A DNA stretch of 12,643 bases from contig CAKSPN010000031.1 of assembly GCA_934481375.1 (NCBI GenBank), positions 1-12,643 on the forward strand, in the 5' to 3' direction. Source of the DNA: an uncultured Clostridia bacterium. GTDB lineage: Bacteria; Bacillota; Clostridia; UBA1381. Positions 1 to 5,903 of the stretch are shown piece after piece. Position 1 is the stretch's first letter, and every line of letters starts with the position of its first letter. The notes beneath the pieces were generated by a model. It saw nothing but the letters and a program-made list of their open reading frames with translations, had not been told where the DNA came from and did not search any database. The translations under genes were made by a program, and so were the position numbers.

Positions 1-399
1 GGTATGGGATATTCGTCGCTGATATATTATGCGGCGCTGATGAGCGCAGACGAGCAGATATACGAAGCGGCAAGAGTGGACGGCGCAGGCAGATTTGCGC
101 AGATTTGGCATTTGTCAATCCCGACTCTTATGCCGATGATAAGTATGATGCTTATATTAAACATAGGTAAAATATTCAATTCGGACTTCGGTATGTTCTA
201 TAATCTGCCGCTCGATTCCACGCTTCTGTATCCGACCACGGACGTACTGAGTACGTTTACATACCGAGCACTTATGGGAATGGGCGATATAGGTATGTCG
301 GCTGCGGCAAGCTTCTATCAGTCGGTTGTAGGATTTTTCCTTGTTATTGTGTCCAACGCAATAGTAAAGAAAATCAATCCCGATAACGCAATGCTGTAA
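1..399 (+). CDS. ABC sugar transporter permease, LplB-like (3' part)
   Basis: This is the C-terminal 132 residues of an integral membrane permease of a carbohydrate ABC importer; the 5' end lies outside the window and the frame is open from base 1. The cytoplasmic EAA loop that contacts the ATPase is clear: EAARVDGAG at residues 22-30 of the fragment, followed by an FAQIWHLSIPTL-type helix. Hydrophobic stretches follow, including a last membrane segment near residues 106-121, and the protein ends KKINPDNAML. The arrangement, with a second permease 15 bp downstream, is that of the LplB/LplC pair (CUT1 family) that imports oligosaccharides in Firmicutes. The ATG at position 4 is internal and not the true start. 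The substrate cannot be read from the sequence. The partner binding protein and the shared MsmK-type ATPase are not in the window. Confidence 0.9.
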   Translation, partial: GMGYSSLIYYAALMSADEQIYEAARVDGAGRFAQIWHLSIPTLMPMISMMLILNIGKIFNSDFGMFYNLPLDSTLLYPTTDVLSTFTYRALMGMGDIGMSAAASFYQSVVGFFLVIVSNAIVKKINPDNAML

Positions 400-400
400 A

Positions 401-408
401 GAGGGGTG
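401..408 (+). promoter_or_regulatory. Ribosome binding site that sets the second permease start
   Basis: GAGGGGTG lies immediately after the stop of the first permease and 6 bases before ATG 415. The in-frame GTG at 406 falls inside this site and has no well-spaced site of its own, so ATG 415 is preferred. Confidence 0.65.
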
Positions 409-414
409 AGCAAT

Positions 415-1344
415 ATGAAAGTAAAAACAAAAACAAAAGAAATTCAGCACAGCGGAATAAAAACTACCGGTGAAAAAATAGGTCAGATAGTTATGACGCT
501 CATTCTTGCACTTCTTGCATTTGCGTGTTTATACCCGTTTCTTATAATATTAAGCTCATCGTTTCAGTCACAGGAAACGATTGTAAACAACGGCTATAAG
601 GTGCTTACAAACGCATATACGCTCGATGCGTACAAGATGATTTTTGCAAATCCGACAGCGATTGCAAATGCGTATAAGACAACCATTATCGTAACCGTGG
701 CGACTGTCGCAATCGGAACGTTTGTCACGTCAATGGGCGGATATGTAATGTCGAGAAAGGATTATGCATACAGGCATATTCTGTCATACTATGTGTTCTT
801 CTGTATGCTGTTCTCGGGCGGAATGGTTCCGTCATATATCCTGGTTTCAAGGTGGCTGCACCTTAAGGACTCGATGTGGGCAATGATTTTGCCGATGTGC
901 GTAAGCGCATGGAACCTTATCTTGATGAAAGGCTTCTTTGCCGGACTTCCGAAAGAGCTTATAGAGTCGGCAAAAATTGACGGAGCAGGAGAGTTCAGAA
1001 TATTCCTTCAGATTATCGCTCCCATTTCCAAGGCGGGAATTGCAACAATTGCGCTGTTCCTTACGCTCGGTACATGGAACGATTATATGCAGGGATTACT
1101 GTACATAGATACGGAAAGCAAATTCCCTCTGCAGTATCTGCTTATGAAGATTATGGCAAATATCGACTTCCTAAACAGTGAGGAGGCAATGCAGTACGGC
1201 GCTGTCAAAGCCGGGCAGGAAATCCCGACCTACGGCGCAAGAATGGCTATGTGTATTCTTGCAGCAGGCCCGATTGTCGTACTGTTCCCGTTCTTCCAGA
1301 AATACTTTACAAAAGGTCTTACCGTGGGAAGTGTAAAGGGATAA
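415..1344 (+). CDS. ABC sugar transporter permease, LplC-like
   Basis: This 309-residue inner-membrane permease forms a pair with the upstream gene in a CUT1-type carbohydrate importer. A basic N-terminus (KVKTKTK) is followed by a first membrane segment near residues 22-45, and further hydrophobic segments fill a typical six-helix pattern. The EAA-like loop reads ESAKIDGAG at residues 184-192, after the LPKEL lead-in. The C-terminus KYFTKGLTVGSVKG is the usual ending of LplC/YtcP-type permeases, and the length is normal for the family. Start choice: ATG 415 has a ribosome site 6 bases upstream, while the alternative GTG 406 would add three residues. The gene lies 15 bp after the first permease, so the two are almost certainly co-transcribed. 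Substrate identity is not visible. Oligosaccharide import is inferred from the family and from the hydrolase genes downstream. Confidence 0.93.
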   Translation: MKVKTKTKEIQHSGIKTTGEKIGQIVMTLILALLAFACLYPFLIILSSSFQSQETIVNNGYKVLTNAYTLDAYKMIFANPTAIANAYKTTIIVTVATVAIGTFVTSMGGYVMSRKDYAYRHILSYYVFFCMLFSGGMVPSYILVSRWLHLKDSMWAMILPMCVSAWNLILMKGFFAGLPKELIESAKIDGAGEFRIFLQIIAPISKAGIATIALFLTLGTWNDYMQGLLYIDTESKFPLQYLLMKIMANIDFLNSEEAMQYGAVKAGQEIPTYGARMAMCILAAGPIVVLFPFFQKYFTKGLTVGSVKG

Positions 1345-1348
1345 TACA

Positions 1349-1368
1349 GGGCAGGGCGCGCCCTGCCC
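1349..1368. repeat. Perfect 20-bp GC-rich palindrome after the permease operon
   Basis: GGGCAGGGCGCGCCCTGCCC is a perfect inverted repeat starting 4 bases after the permease stop codon. As RNA it could fold into a very stable GC stem (with a few central bases left as loop). It is followed by CCAAAATAATG and not by a T tract, so it does not fit a standard intrinsic terminator. It may protect the permease mRNA 3' end, reduce readthrough, or be a dispersed palindromic repeat unit. Confidence 0.7.
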
Positions 1369-1402
1369 CCAAAATAATGTTAAAATTTTGCGGCGGTGTA
1401 TA

Positions 1403-1461
1403 GGATACGGAGTGTTTCTCGGCATACCCGTAAGGTATAAAAGGCTCGGTATCCGAAACGC
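1403..1461 (+). promoter_or_regulatory. Possible structured leader RNA of the secreted-protein gene
   Basis: The 168-bp gap between the second permease and the secreted-protein gene contains several complementary segments. GGATAC (1403-1408) pairs with GTATCC (1449-1454) and can be extended by 1410-1413 with 1444-1447. ATACC (1424-1428) pairs with GGTAT (1434-1438) around a CGTAA loop. GTGTTTC (1412-1418) pairs with GAAACGC (1455-1461), crossing the first helix. The crossing helices mean either a pseudoknot or two alternative folds. It matches no riboswitch class that I recognise. No convincing sigma-70 promoter was found in the gap, so whether it is transcribed from its own start or by readthrough is unknown. 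Confidence 0.3.
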
Positions 1462-1512
1462 TGTGCGAATTTGAATAAATTGAAGAAAGGAATTTAAAGA
1501 AAGGATTAGAAA

Positions 1513-4263
1513 ATGAAAAAATTATTATCAACTTTTTTGGCGCTTTCAATGCTTTCGGCAACGTTTGTTATGCCGACGGTAAAAGCGGAGGACGAAACAA
1601 CTCCGAGCGCTCCTTATGAACTTTTGTATGACTTGAATTATGACGAGGCGAAATACGATTCACAACTTTGGTCTTGGTATAACGGCTCTCTTGAGGGAAA
1701 AGTGGGCTATACCGACGAAGAAGGATTTTCAGGTAACAGAAGCGTAAAAATGGAGACAAAGAGCGACTCGTATTCGGCTTTTATGCCGTATCATGGCTGG
1801 GACGGTACATCGGCTGAATTTTCGTTCGCCGATGGCGTAACATATATAATGAGCTTTAAGGTGAAGGATATATCTCCCAACAAAGATACGTTCTACTATG
1901 GTATGCGAACAGATGACAGTAAATGGATATGGGGAAATAAGGATATATTCAATCCTACAGATGACGGCTGGAGATCGGTGAGTTATAAATTTGTAGGCGG
2001 TCAGGATTTGGGCGGCGGCGCTAAGCTTATTAAAACTCCCGCATTTTTCTATAATTCAAACAGCGTAAGAAATGGCGGGGTTGCTTTGATTGACGATTTC
2101 AGAGTAGTACAGATTAACGATACGTCAATTCTTGACGGAACAGACCCGACATCGGAGATAGCCAAGCTTTCAGCCGATGAAATTTTGATTAAGTTCTCGC
2201 AGGAGATGAGCAGTGACGTAACAAACCCGAAAGCATATATTATAAACGGCGAAGTACCGCAGTCTGTTATATATGACGATACAACAAAAACCGCAACGAT
2301 TGTTCCGTCAACGAGTCTTGAATACGGAAGCGACGTGACCGTTGCTGTAAGCGCATGCGATTATATCGGCAGAGCGCTTTACAAAGAAACTACACAGAAG
2401 TATATTATAAATCCGCAGATGGTTTCGACAACCTTACCCGACGACGGTGCGGAAGAAACAGTCGGCAGAAATACCTACAGCGTAACCTTTGATAAGGATA
2501 TTGCTTCGGCTTCCGTAACGGTAAACGGAACAGCCTTATCGGCAGACGCAGTAAAGGTAAGCGGAAAAGCAGTTTCGTTTGAAACGCTGTTCAGCGGTGC
2601 GGGCGAAAAAACCGTTTCCGTAACGGCAGTCGGCACAGAGGGCGGAAATGTAACGGTAACAAGAACGTTCAATATAAGCGGCGACTGGGTAGCATTTACC
2701 GACTTTGAAAACAGATTTAATCAGGATAATTTTGCCGCTAAAGCATATGGATTTATGGGCGGTCTCACGAGTGCAAGCGTAGAACTCACAAGCACGCAGG
2801 CTCATTCGGGTGCGTATTCACTGCACACGAAAGCTGTGTCAAGCGGTAACGCTGCTTTAATAACCGGCAAAGACAATGGCTGGGCATATTCCAAAGGCGG
2901 TGCAAACTTCACGGGTCTTGAAGTAGGAAAAACATATAAATATTCATACTGGGTATATGCTGACGAGGCGGCAACGGCAGTTACGCCGAGCGTGCTTGTT
3001 AGAAATGCACCAGGAAGCCAGGATCAATACAGTTGGAAAATATCGAGCAACGGTTACAGTACATTGCCGAAACAGCAGTGGAACTATTTTGAAACAACGT
3101 TTACGGCACAAGCAACCGATCTTCCGATTTTCAACAACATTCCGGCAAATCTTTATATAGACGATATAAGAATTGACATAATCCCCACAGCCGAGGAGGT
3201 AAGCACAACGCTTCCCGCAGAGGGAACAAATGCCGAGCTTGGCTACAATGAGTATTCAATGACATTTGATAAAGATATTGCGTCGGCAAAGGTTACGTAT
3301 AACGGAAAAACAACCGACGCCGTTGTAGGAACGGACGCAAAGACAATCACTTTCGGTCTTGCGGCAATTAAGGACGGCGATGTTACAATTGTTGTTACCG
3401 ATACAAAGGGTATAACCGCAACGGTTACAAAAGCAATTACCGTTCCCGATACATTGGTTGCATACACAGGCTTTGACAAGAATGCATGGATGCAGAATTT
3501 CCTGTATAATAACCTTTGGAACGGTTCGTTTACAGACGAGGAATACCGCTCGCCCGGTAAGGCTGCAATAATCGGTATTACAGACCCCTATGCTGCGTCT
3601 GTAGGATTGTGCGAATGGGATTCTTCATATGTTGATTACGGCCCGAAGTCGACAATGTCGGGTACGGGTACAAGTGCATCAAGACAGATTGAAGCCGGCA
3701 AGTGGTATAAGGTATCGTTCTATGCAAAGGCAACAAAAGCCGGAGAAAAACCGCAGTTTGGCGTTGCACGCCGCAAGGCCGGCGGTCAGGGCGAAGGCGT
3801 GGCTATGTTCGAGATGACGGACGAAATGACAAAGTATGAGGTTGCGTTCAAAGCCGTATCGACAGGTATGCCGTTCTTCTACAGAGAAGAAATAAACTAT
3901 GAAATCATACTGGACGACGTACTTATCGAACAGATTGAGTCACCGTATGATTACACATATGATTTAAGTGCAAAGAGCGTTAAAAAGGGCGCGTCGGTTA
4001 CTGCAACGCTTTCAAACGAAAAGCTTGCCACACCGATGAACGGCATTGCGGCAATCGCATTGTATAAGGACGGAATATTAAAAGAATGCCACATCACAAA
4101 CGTAACAAATCTTGCATTGGGAAGCGCTGTAACAACAACAGCCGTAACCGTGCCGGACGATATAGACGACGGCGAATATACGGTTAAGGCGTTCCTTTGG
4201 GAGAATACAAATCTCATCCCGATGTGCAGAACTAAAATAATAAGCGAACCGAAAGTACAGTAA
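1513..4263 (+). CDS. Secreted multidomain carbohydrate-binding-like protein
   Basis: This 916-residue exported protein starts with a signal peptide (MKKLL, hydrophobic core, VKA cleavage site near residue 26). Three jelly-roll-like segments resembling CBM4/9/CenC-type binding modules can be seen at about residues 31-205, 393-560 and 649-810, each ending in an IDD/LDD-type strand. Between them lie Ig-like modules: an SbsA/Big_5-like one at about 211-302 (SADEILIKFSQEM) and two related copies at 304-392 and 563-648. A C-terminal beta domain at about 812-916 carries a YTVKAFLWEN motif common at the ends of large clostridial surface enzymes. No glycoside hydrolase, lyase or esterase domain, LPXTG motif, SLH repeat or dockerin was recognised. 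ATG 1513 is supported by AAGGA at 1501-1505. I infer a glycan-binding accessory protein that works with the adjacent importer. A divergent catalytic domain hidden in one jelly-roll cannot be excluded. Confidence 0.85.
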   Translation: MKKLLSTFLALSMLSATFVMPTVKAEDETTPSAPYELLYDLNYDEAKYDSQLWSWYNGSLEGKVGYTDEEGFSGNRSVKMETKSDSYSAFMPYHGWDGTSAEFSFADGVTYIMSFKVKDISPNKDTFYYGMRTDDSKWIWGNKDIFNPTDDGWRSVSYKFVGGQDLGGGAKLIKTPAFFYNSNSVRNGGVALIDDFRVVQINDTSILDGTDPTSEIAKLSADEILIKFSQEMSSDVTNPKAYIINGEVPQSVIYDDTTKTATIVPSTSLEYGSDVTVAVSACDYIGRALYKETTQKYIINPQMVSTTLPDDGAEETVGRNTYSVTFDKDIASASVTVNGTALSADAVKVSGKAVSFETLFSGAGEKTVSVTAVGTEGGNVTVTRTFNISGDWVAFTDFENRFNQDNFAAKAYGFMGGLTSASVELTSTQAHSGAYSLHTKAVSSGNAALITGKDNGWAYSKGGANFTGLEVGKTYKYSYWVYADEAATAVTPSVLVRNAPGSQDQYSWKISSNGYSTLPKQQWNYFETTFTAQATDLPIFNNIPANLYIDDIRIDIIPTAEEVSTTLPAEGTNAELGYNEYSMTFDKDIASAKVTYNGKTTDAVVGTDAKTITFGLAAIKDGDVTIVVTDTKGITATVTKAITVPDTLVAYTGFDKNAWMQNFLYNNLWNGSFTDEEYRSPGKAAIIGITDPYAASVGLCEWDSSYVDYGPKSTMSGTGTSASRQIEAGKWYKVSFYAKATKAGEKPQFGVARRKAGGQGEGVAMFEMTDEMTKYEVAFKAVSTGMPFFYREEINYEIILDDVLIEQIESPYDYTYDLSAKSVKKGASVTATLSNEKLATPMNGIAAIALYKDGILKECHITNVTNLALGSAVTTTAVTVPDDIDDGEYTVKAFLWENTNLIPMCRTKIISEPKVQ
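2422..2688 (+). repeat. Internal Ig-like repeat, copy 1
   Basis: This stretch encodes residues 304-392 of the secreted protein. Both copies begin VSTTLP, contain a TFDKDIASA core, and run directly into a jelly-roll module that starts VAFTDF (copy 1) or VAYTGF (copy 2). DNA around TTTGATAA(A/G)GATATTGC is well conserved between copies, which points to duplication of an Ig plus jelly-roll unit of about 775 bp. Confidence 0.75.
3199..3456 (+). repeat. Internal Ig-like repeat, copy 2
   Basis: This stretch encodes residues 563-648 of the secreted protein and is the partner of the copy at 2422-2688. It shares VSTTLP, the YSxTFDKDIASA core and the following VAYTGF module start. The second half has diverged substantially, so the duplication is not recent. 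Confidence 0.75.
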
Positions 4264-4286
4264 ACATATTCGGTAAGCTGTAAAGA

Positions 4287-4300
4287 GCCTGTCGACAGGC
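4287..4300. repeat. Perfect 14-bp palindrome in the terminator cluster
   Basis: GCCTGTCGACAGGC is a perfect inverted repeat 24 bp after the secreted-protein stop codon and directly abuts the next palindrome. It has no T tract of its own on the + strand, so it is more likely a supporting hairpin than a terminator. Confidence 0.6.
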
Positions 4301-4326
4301 GAAAAAAGTGATATATCACTTTTTTC
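4301..4326. terminator. Palindromic, potentially bidirectional intrinsic terminator
   Basis: A perfect 26-bp inverted repeat: GTGATATATCAC flanked by six A on the left and six T on the right, with an outer G/C pair. The T run supplies the uridine tract on the + strand and the A run does the same on the - strand. The hairpin is GC-poor, so strength is uncertain. It is placed to end the transcript of the secreted-protein gene. Confidence 0.65.
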
Positions 4327-4336
4327 AAATAACAAA

Positions 4337-4364
4337 GCAGACAAACCTCAAACGGTTTGTCTGC
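4337..4364. repeat. 11-bp perfect stem-loop between two terminators
   Basis: GCAGACAAACC (4337-4347) and GGTTTGTCTGC (4354-4364) are exact complements around a 6-base loop TCAAAC. No T tract follows. It may be a third hairpin adding to termination or mRNA 3'-end stability, or an independent small palindromic element. Confidence 0.6.
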
Positions 4365-4372
4365 AATCTGAA

Positions 4373-4403
4373 CGGAGCCGTTGCCGAGACGGCTCTGTTT
4401 TTT
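4373..4403 (+). terminator. Rho-independent terminator before the enzyme operon
   Basis: The stem CGGAGCCGT (4373-4381) pairs with ACGGCTCTG (4389-4397), with one G-T wobble, around a 7-base loop, and is followed by six T (4398-4403). This is the classical intrinsic terminator form and the strongest candidate to separate the transporter/secreted-protein block from the enzyme block. Confidence 0.88.
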
Positions 4404-4446
4404 AATATAAAACTAAAATCAGACATAAAAAACAAAACGGTGCACA

Positions 4447-4475
4447 TTGATTTTACTCCCGAAAGTCTTTAAAAT
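4447..4475 (+). promoter_or_regulatory. Sigma-70/SigA-type promoter of the enzyme operon
   Basis: TTGATT at 4447-4452 and TAAAAT at 4470-4475 are separated by exactly 17 bp, matching the -35 TTGACA at four positions and the -10 TATAAT at five. The predicted start is near 4482, giving a leader of about 28 bases before ATG 4510. It lies just downstream of the terminator. No clear operator or catabolite-response element was seen beside it. Confidence 0.65.
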
Positions 4476-4494
4476 TAAAAGTAAGATGATTGAT

Positions 4495-4500
4495 AAGGAG
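4495..4500 (+). promoter_or_regulatory. Ribosome binding site that sets the GH28 start
   Basis: AAGGAG lies 9 bases before ATG 4510. The open frame extends upstream to a TTG at 4447, but that codon coincides with the -35 box and has no ribosome site, so the shorter protein is preferred. Confidence 0.8.
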
Positions 4501-4509
4501 AGAAACATT

Positions 4510-5892
4510 ATGGGAATATTAACGGTTTCGGTAACTGACTTCGGCGCAGTTCCTTACATTGAACAACAGCAGACCGATGCTTTCCAAAAAGCGATTGACT
4601 ATTGCTTTGAAAAAGGCGGAGGAGAGGTGCAAGTACCCGAGGGCAGTTTTGTCGTGGGCGATATTCGCCTGCGCAGTAATATAACATTGCATTTAATGGA
4701 GAATGCAGTGATTTTGGGAAGTCTTAACCCCAAAGCGTATCAGCATATCAACGAAGATAAATTACAGCCGCTTCCGCCGCTTGAAAATACACGTCTGCGC
4801 TGGCTTTCGCCGTGGCAGTGGGCGATTTTAAAGGGACAGTATAAGGCACACCTCTATTCGGTCGGCAGTTACTGGAATTACGGAATTATACGTGCGGCAT
4901 ATGCCGAAAATATTGCAATAATCGGCGAAAAAGGCTCTAAAATAGACGGCAGAAATGTGTATGACCCCGAGGGCGAGGAATTTTACCGTGGCCCCCATGC
5001 CGTCAATATGCACCATTGCAAAAATGTGCGCTTTGAGGGATATGCGGTCGAAAACAGTTCAAACTGGGCGCACGCAATTTTTCAATCCGAAAATGTTGAG
5101 TTTAAAAACTTAACCGTGGAGGGCGGTCATGACGCACTTCATGTCCGCTGCTGCAAAAACGTTGAGATTGACAATTGCAGTCTTATAACTGGCGATGATT
5201 GCGTTGCAGGGTTCGGCAATCTGAATGTTCATATAAACAACTGCTATATCAGTTCGGCGTGCAGTGCTTTTCGTTTCGGCGGAGCAAATATCCTTATAGA
5301 AAACTGCGAAGTGTATGCGCCGTGCAAATATCCTATGCGTGGTACTCTGCCGATGGCTGACAGAATGAGCCACACATTGGACTGCACCGAAAAGGGCAGA
5401 CATAGTATGCTTTGCTTCTTTACATATTTCGTGAGCGACGATTTACCGGCGCTCTCGGAACAGGGAAAAATCACCGTGAAAAATTGTACCGTAATCGGTG
5501 CGGATAAATTCTTCCACTTAAATCTTTCGGGAAACGAGGCGTGGCAGAGGGGAAATCCGCCGACGGATATTCGCTTTGAAAACATAAAAGCGGAAAATAT
5601 CTCGGGCGGAATATGCGCCTACGGCAACGGAAAATTTCCGTTTGAGATGACGTTTAAAAACGTGGAATATTCCGTCCGTGAGGGATATGAAAAAGACCCG
5701 TTTATGCTTACGGCGGATTTCGGAAAGCTGGAGTTTGATAACGTAAAAGTAACGGGATATAACGGAAATGCATTTATAAAAGGCTGGTCGGAAAAGGGTG
5801 ATATTGTCCTTAACGATTTTGAGTGCGAAAACATAAAAGACGGCGAATTTTATGTTATCGCAAACGAAGAATTTAAGTGCCGTCCGATATAA
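4510..5892 (+). CDS. GH28-like (polygalacturonase family) glycoside hydrolase
   Basis: This 460-residue protein belongs to the right-handed parallel beta-helix enzymes of family GH28, which hydrolyse galacturonic-acid or rhamnogalacturonan-type linkages. The N-terminus (VTDFGA, then TDAFQKAID, GGGEVQVPEG) is the usual pectin-enzyme lead-in. Beta-helix coils follow with repeated CKNVxI/ENVEF patterns. The GDD motif is present at residues 228-230 (TGDDCVAG), and D208 in GGHDAL occupies the place of the Asp of the NTDG motif. The HG motif normally found one coil later is not visible; that position reads SSACSAFRFGG (248-258), and the RIK motif is also not evident. No signal peptide is seen, so it should act in the cytoplasm on imported oligosaccharides. 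It is the first gene of the enzyme operon and ends 11 bp before the next start. The exact bond cleaved is uncertain, and a specialised clade is likely. Confidence 0.82.
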   Translation: MGILTVSVTDFGAVPYIEQQQTDAFQKAIDYCFEKGGGEVQVPEGSFVVGDIRLRSNITLHLMENAVILGSLNPKAYQHINEDKLQPLPPLENTRLRWLSPWQWAILKGQYKAHLYSVGSYWNYGIIRAAYAENIAIIGEKGSKIDGRNVYDPEGEEFYRGPHAVNMHHCKNVRFEGYAVENSSNWAHAIFQSENVEFKNLTVEGGHDALHVRCCKNVEIDNCSLITGDDCVAGFGNLNVHINNCYISSACSAFRFGGANILIENCEVYAPCKYPMRGTLPMADRMSHTLDCTEKGRHSMLCFFTYFVSDDLPALSEQGKITVKNCTVIGADKFFHLNLSGNEAWQRGNPPTDIRFENIKAENISGGICAYGNGKFPFEMTFKNVEYSVREGYEKDPFMLTADFGKLEFDNVKVTGYNGNAFIKGWSEKGDIVLNDFECENIKDGEFYVIANEEFKCRPI

Positions 5893-5897
5893 GGGGT
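5891..5897 (+). promoter_or_regulatory. Ribosome binding site overlapping the GH28 stop codon
   Basis: AAGGGGT begins inside the TAA stop of the GH28 gene and lies 6 bases before ATG 5904. This supports ATG 5904 over an in-frame GTG at 5877 and suggests that translation of the two genes is coupled. Confidence 0.7.
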
Positions 5898-5903
5898 AAT
5901 GTT

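Noticed and set aside
1349..1368. GC palindrome as a rho-independent terminator
   Set aside because: No T tract follows the stem on the + strand, so it was listed as a palindromic repeat and not as a terminator.
1381..1441. Possible promoter for the secreted-protein gene (TAAAAT at 1381, TATAAA at 1436)
   Set aside because: Neither -10-like hexamer has a reasonable -35 match at 16-18 bp upstream, so no promoter was annotated.
1513..4263. Secreted protein as the ABC transporter solute-binding protein
   Set aside because: It lacks a lipobox cysteine after the signal peptide and its modules look like jelly-roll and Ig folds, not a periplasmic-binding-protein fold.
4447..4509. N-terminal extension of GH28 from TTG 4447
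   Set aside because: The TTG coincides with the -35 box of the predicted promoter, lacks a ribosome site, and the added residues do not resemble the GH28 N-terminus.
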